Positions 19,737 to 20,485 of a stretch of 20,485 nt of DNA are shown piece by piece. Position numbers and translations under genes: made by a program. Every line of letters begins with the position of its first letter. Position 1 is the stretch's first letter. The notes beneath the pieces are model-generated. The model had not been told where the DNA came from, made no database searches, and saw only the letters and a program-made list of their open reading frames with translations. Source of the DNA: DAOTTI01 sp034437795 (GTDB lineage: Bacteria; Chloroflexota; UBA11872; UBA12225); the NCBI GenBank assembly GCA_034437795.1, contig DAOTTI010000219.1, positions 1 to 20,485 of the forward strand. Reading direction: 5' to 3'.

Positions 19737-20485
19737 ATGCAGGCCGGTCTCAGCATGCCCCATCCGGTCTCCCGCCCGTCCCTCTGGGAGCGCCTCAGCC
19801 GCAGGAGCGGCGACGCCCTCGTCAGTGGGCTCGGCTGGCTCGTGCCGTCGCTGGCGCAGGTCATCTTCCTGGGCTGTCTCGGCGCTGCGCTCCGGGCGGG
19901 TGGCATGATGGTCAGCGGGGACGGCGACCCGTCACGCCACCTGGTCGTCGGCGAGTACATCCTGTCCACGCGAAGCATTCCGCGGCAGGACCTCTTCTCC
20001 CACACCCTGGCCGGGCAGCCGTTCGTCCCCTATGAATGGCTGGCCGAGGTGGCCAGCGCGGCCGGCTACCGGTTGGTGGGGCTGGCGGGGCCGGTGCTCC
20101 TGCACGGGTCCATCATCGGCCTGACGTTTGCCCTGCTGATGCGCCATCTGCAGCGGCGCGGACACCCGCTCCTGCTGGCGCTGGCGGTCACCGTCCTTGC
20201 GGCCATGGCGTCGTTCGTCCACTGGCTGGCGCGGCCCCATGTCTTCACCTTTCTGGGCACGGTCGTCTTCAGCAGCCTGCTGGATGACTGGTTCGCCGGG
20301 CGCCGCCACTCGCGGTGGCTGTGGGTCCTGCCGGCCACCATGCTGGTGTGGGCCAATGCCCACGGGGGATTTCTGATCGGCTTCATTCTCCTTGGCGCCT
20401 ACGCCGGCGCCGACGCGCTCCGCTGCCTGGCCGGGGGGCGCGCCGCCGCTGCATCCGCGCGGCGCCGCCTCACCGTCCTGCTGCC
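19737..20485 (+). CDS. Polytopic membrane protein, GT-C glycosyltransferase-like (3' end outside window)
   Basis: The first 249 residues of a multi-spanning membrane protein. A hydrophobic segment (about 36-58) is followed by a loop GDGDPSRHLVVGEYILSTRSIPRQDLFSHTLAGQPFVPYEWLAE. This resembles the first extracytoplasmic loop of GT-C enzymes (ArnT/PMT-like), where an acidic residue (here D62 or D64) helps catalysis and the donor is a lipid-linked sugar. More hydrophobic segments follow, with RPHVFTF and WANAHGGFLIGF motifs seen in related uncharacterised proteins. The ATG at 19737 has GGAG 10 nt upstream; the in-frame ATG at 19755 is an alternative. It is divergent from the pilus locus and could glycosylate surface structures, including pilins, but this is inference. 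The gene runs off the window, so the family call is provisional. Confidence 0.65.
   Translation, partial: MQAGLSMPHPVSRPSLWERLSRRSGDALVSGLGWLVPSLAQVIFLGCLGAALRAGGMMVSGDGDPSRHLVVGEYILSTRSIPRQDLFSHTLAGQPFVPYEWLAEVASAAGYRLVGLAGPVLLHGSIIGLTFALLMRHLQRRGHPLLLALAVTVLAAMASFVHWLARPHVFTFLGTVVFSSLLDDWFAGRRHSRWLWVLPATMLVWANAHGGFLIGFILLGAYAGADALRCLAGGRAAAASARRRLTVLL

Noticed and set aside
19324..19908. Plus-strand open frame of 194 codons containing a doubled MAGRLSVVT
   Set aside because: The doubling is the 32-bp direct repeat, and the 3' half is out of frame with the membrane glycosyltransferase-like gene, whose hydrophobic protein is clearly the real one.

Overview
The window is very GC-rich and densely coded. 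A Tad/Flp pilus locus with no secretin, several start codons that have a -10-like hexamer 7-9 nt upstream but no Shine-Dalgarno, and dispersed GC-rich repeats together suggest a Chloroflexota-like bacterium with a single membrane. This placement is an inference; the window holds no rRNA, tRNA or marker gene to confirm it.

Left part (1-10.7 kb). A plus-strand PQQ-type sorbosone/glucose dehydrogenase-like beta-propeller, open at the window edge, converges on six minus-strand genes. In their direction of transcription these are a putative glycoside hydrolase (GHL6-like), a Gfo/Idh/MocA oxidoreductase, an aldose 1-epimerase, an alkaline-phosphatase-superfamily phosphodiesterase, a zinc-dependent alcohol/polyol dehydrogenase, and an enolase-superfamily (mandelate racemase/muconate lactonizing) protein. 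They read as a catabolic set for a glycoside or sugar acid: release the sugar, set its anomer, oxidise it, dehydrate or epimerise it. Gaps of 94-515 nt mean it is a loose cluster rather than one tight operon. The gaps are rich in repeats: two heptanucleotide arrays sitting just after stop codons, two short duplications of gene 3' ends, and a hairpin-forming dispersed repeat.

Middle part (10.7-13.4 kb). A divergent promoter region with a perfect palindrome separates the glycoside hydrolase from a plus-strand M20 amidohydrolase and an overlapping small hypothetical gene. These converge on a minus-strand metallo-beta-lactamase-fold hydrolase.

Right part (13.4-19.4 kb). A minus-strand Tad pilus locus is read as: possible small membrane protein, two Flp pilins (one only 52 aa), a prepilin peptidase (TadV/CpaA), CpaB, the ATPase TadA/CpaF, TadB and TadC. 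No secretin (RcpA/CpaC), TadZ/CpaE or TadE/F/G gene lies among them. GC-rich stem-loops sit before and after the pilin genes and may set pilin mRNA levels.

Far right (19.7 kb to the end). A plus-strand polytopic membrane protein resembling GT-C glycosyltransferases runs off the window. A 329-nt region with a 32-bp direct repeat separates it from the pilus locus.
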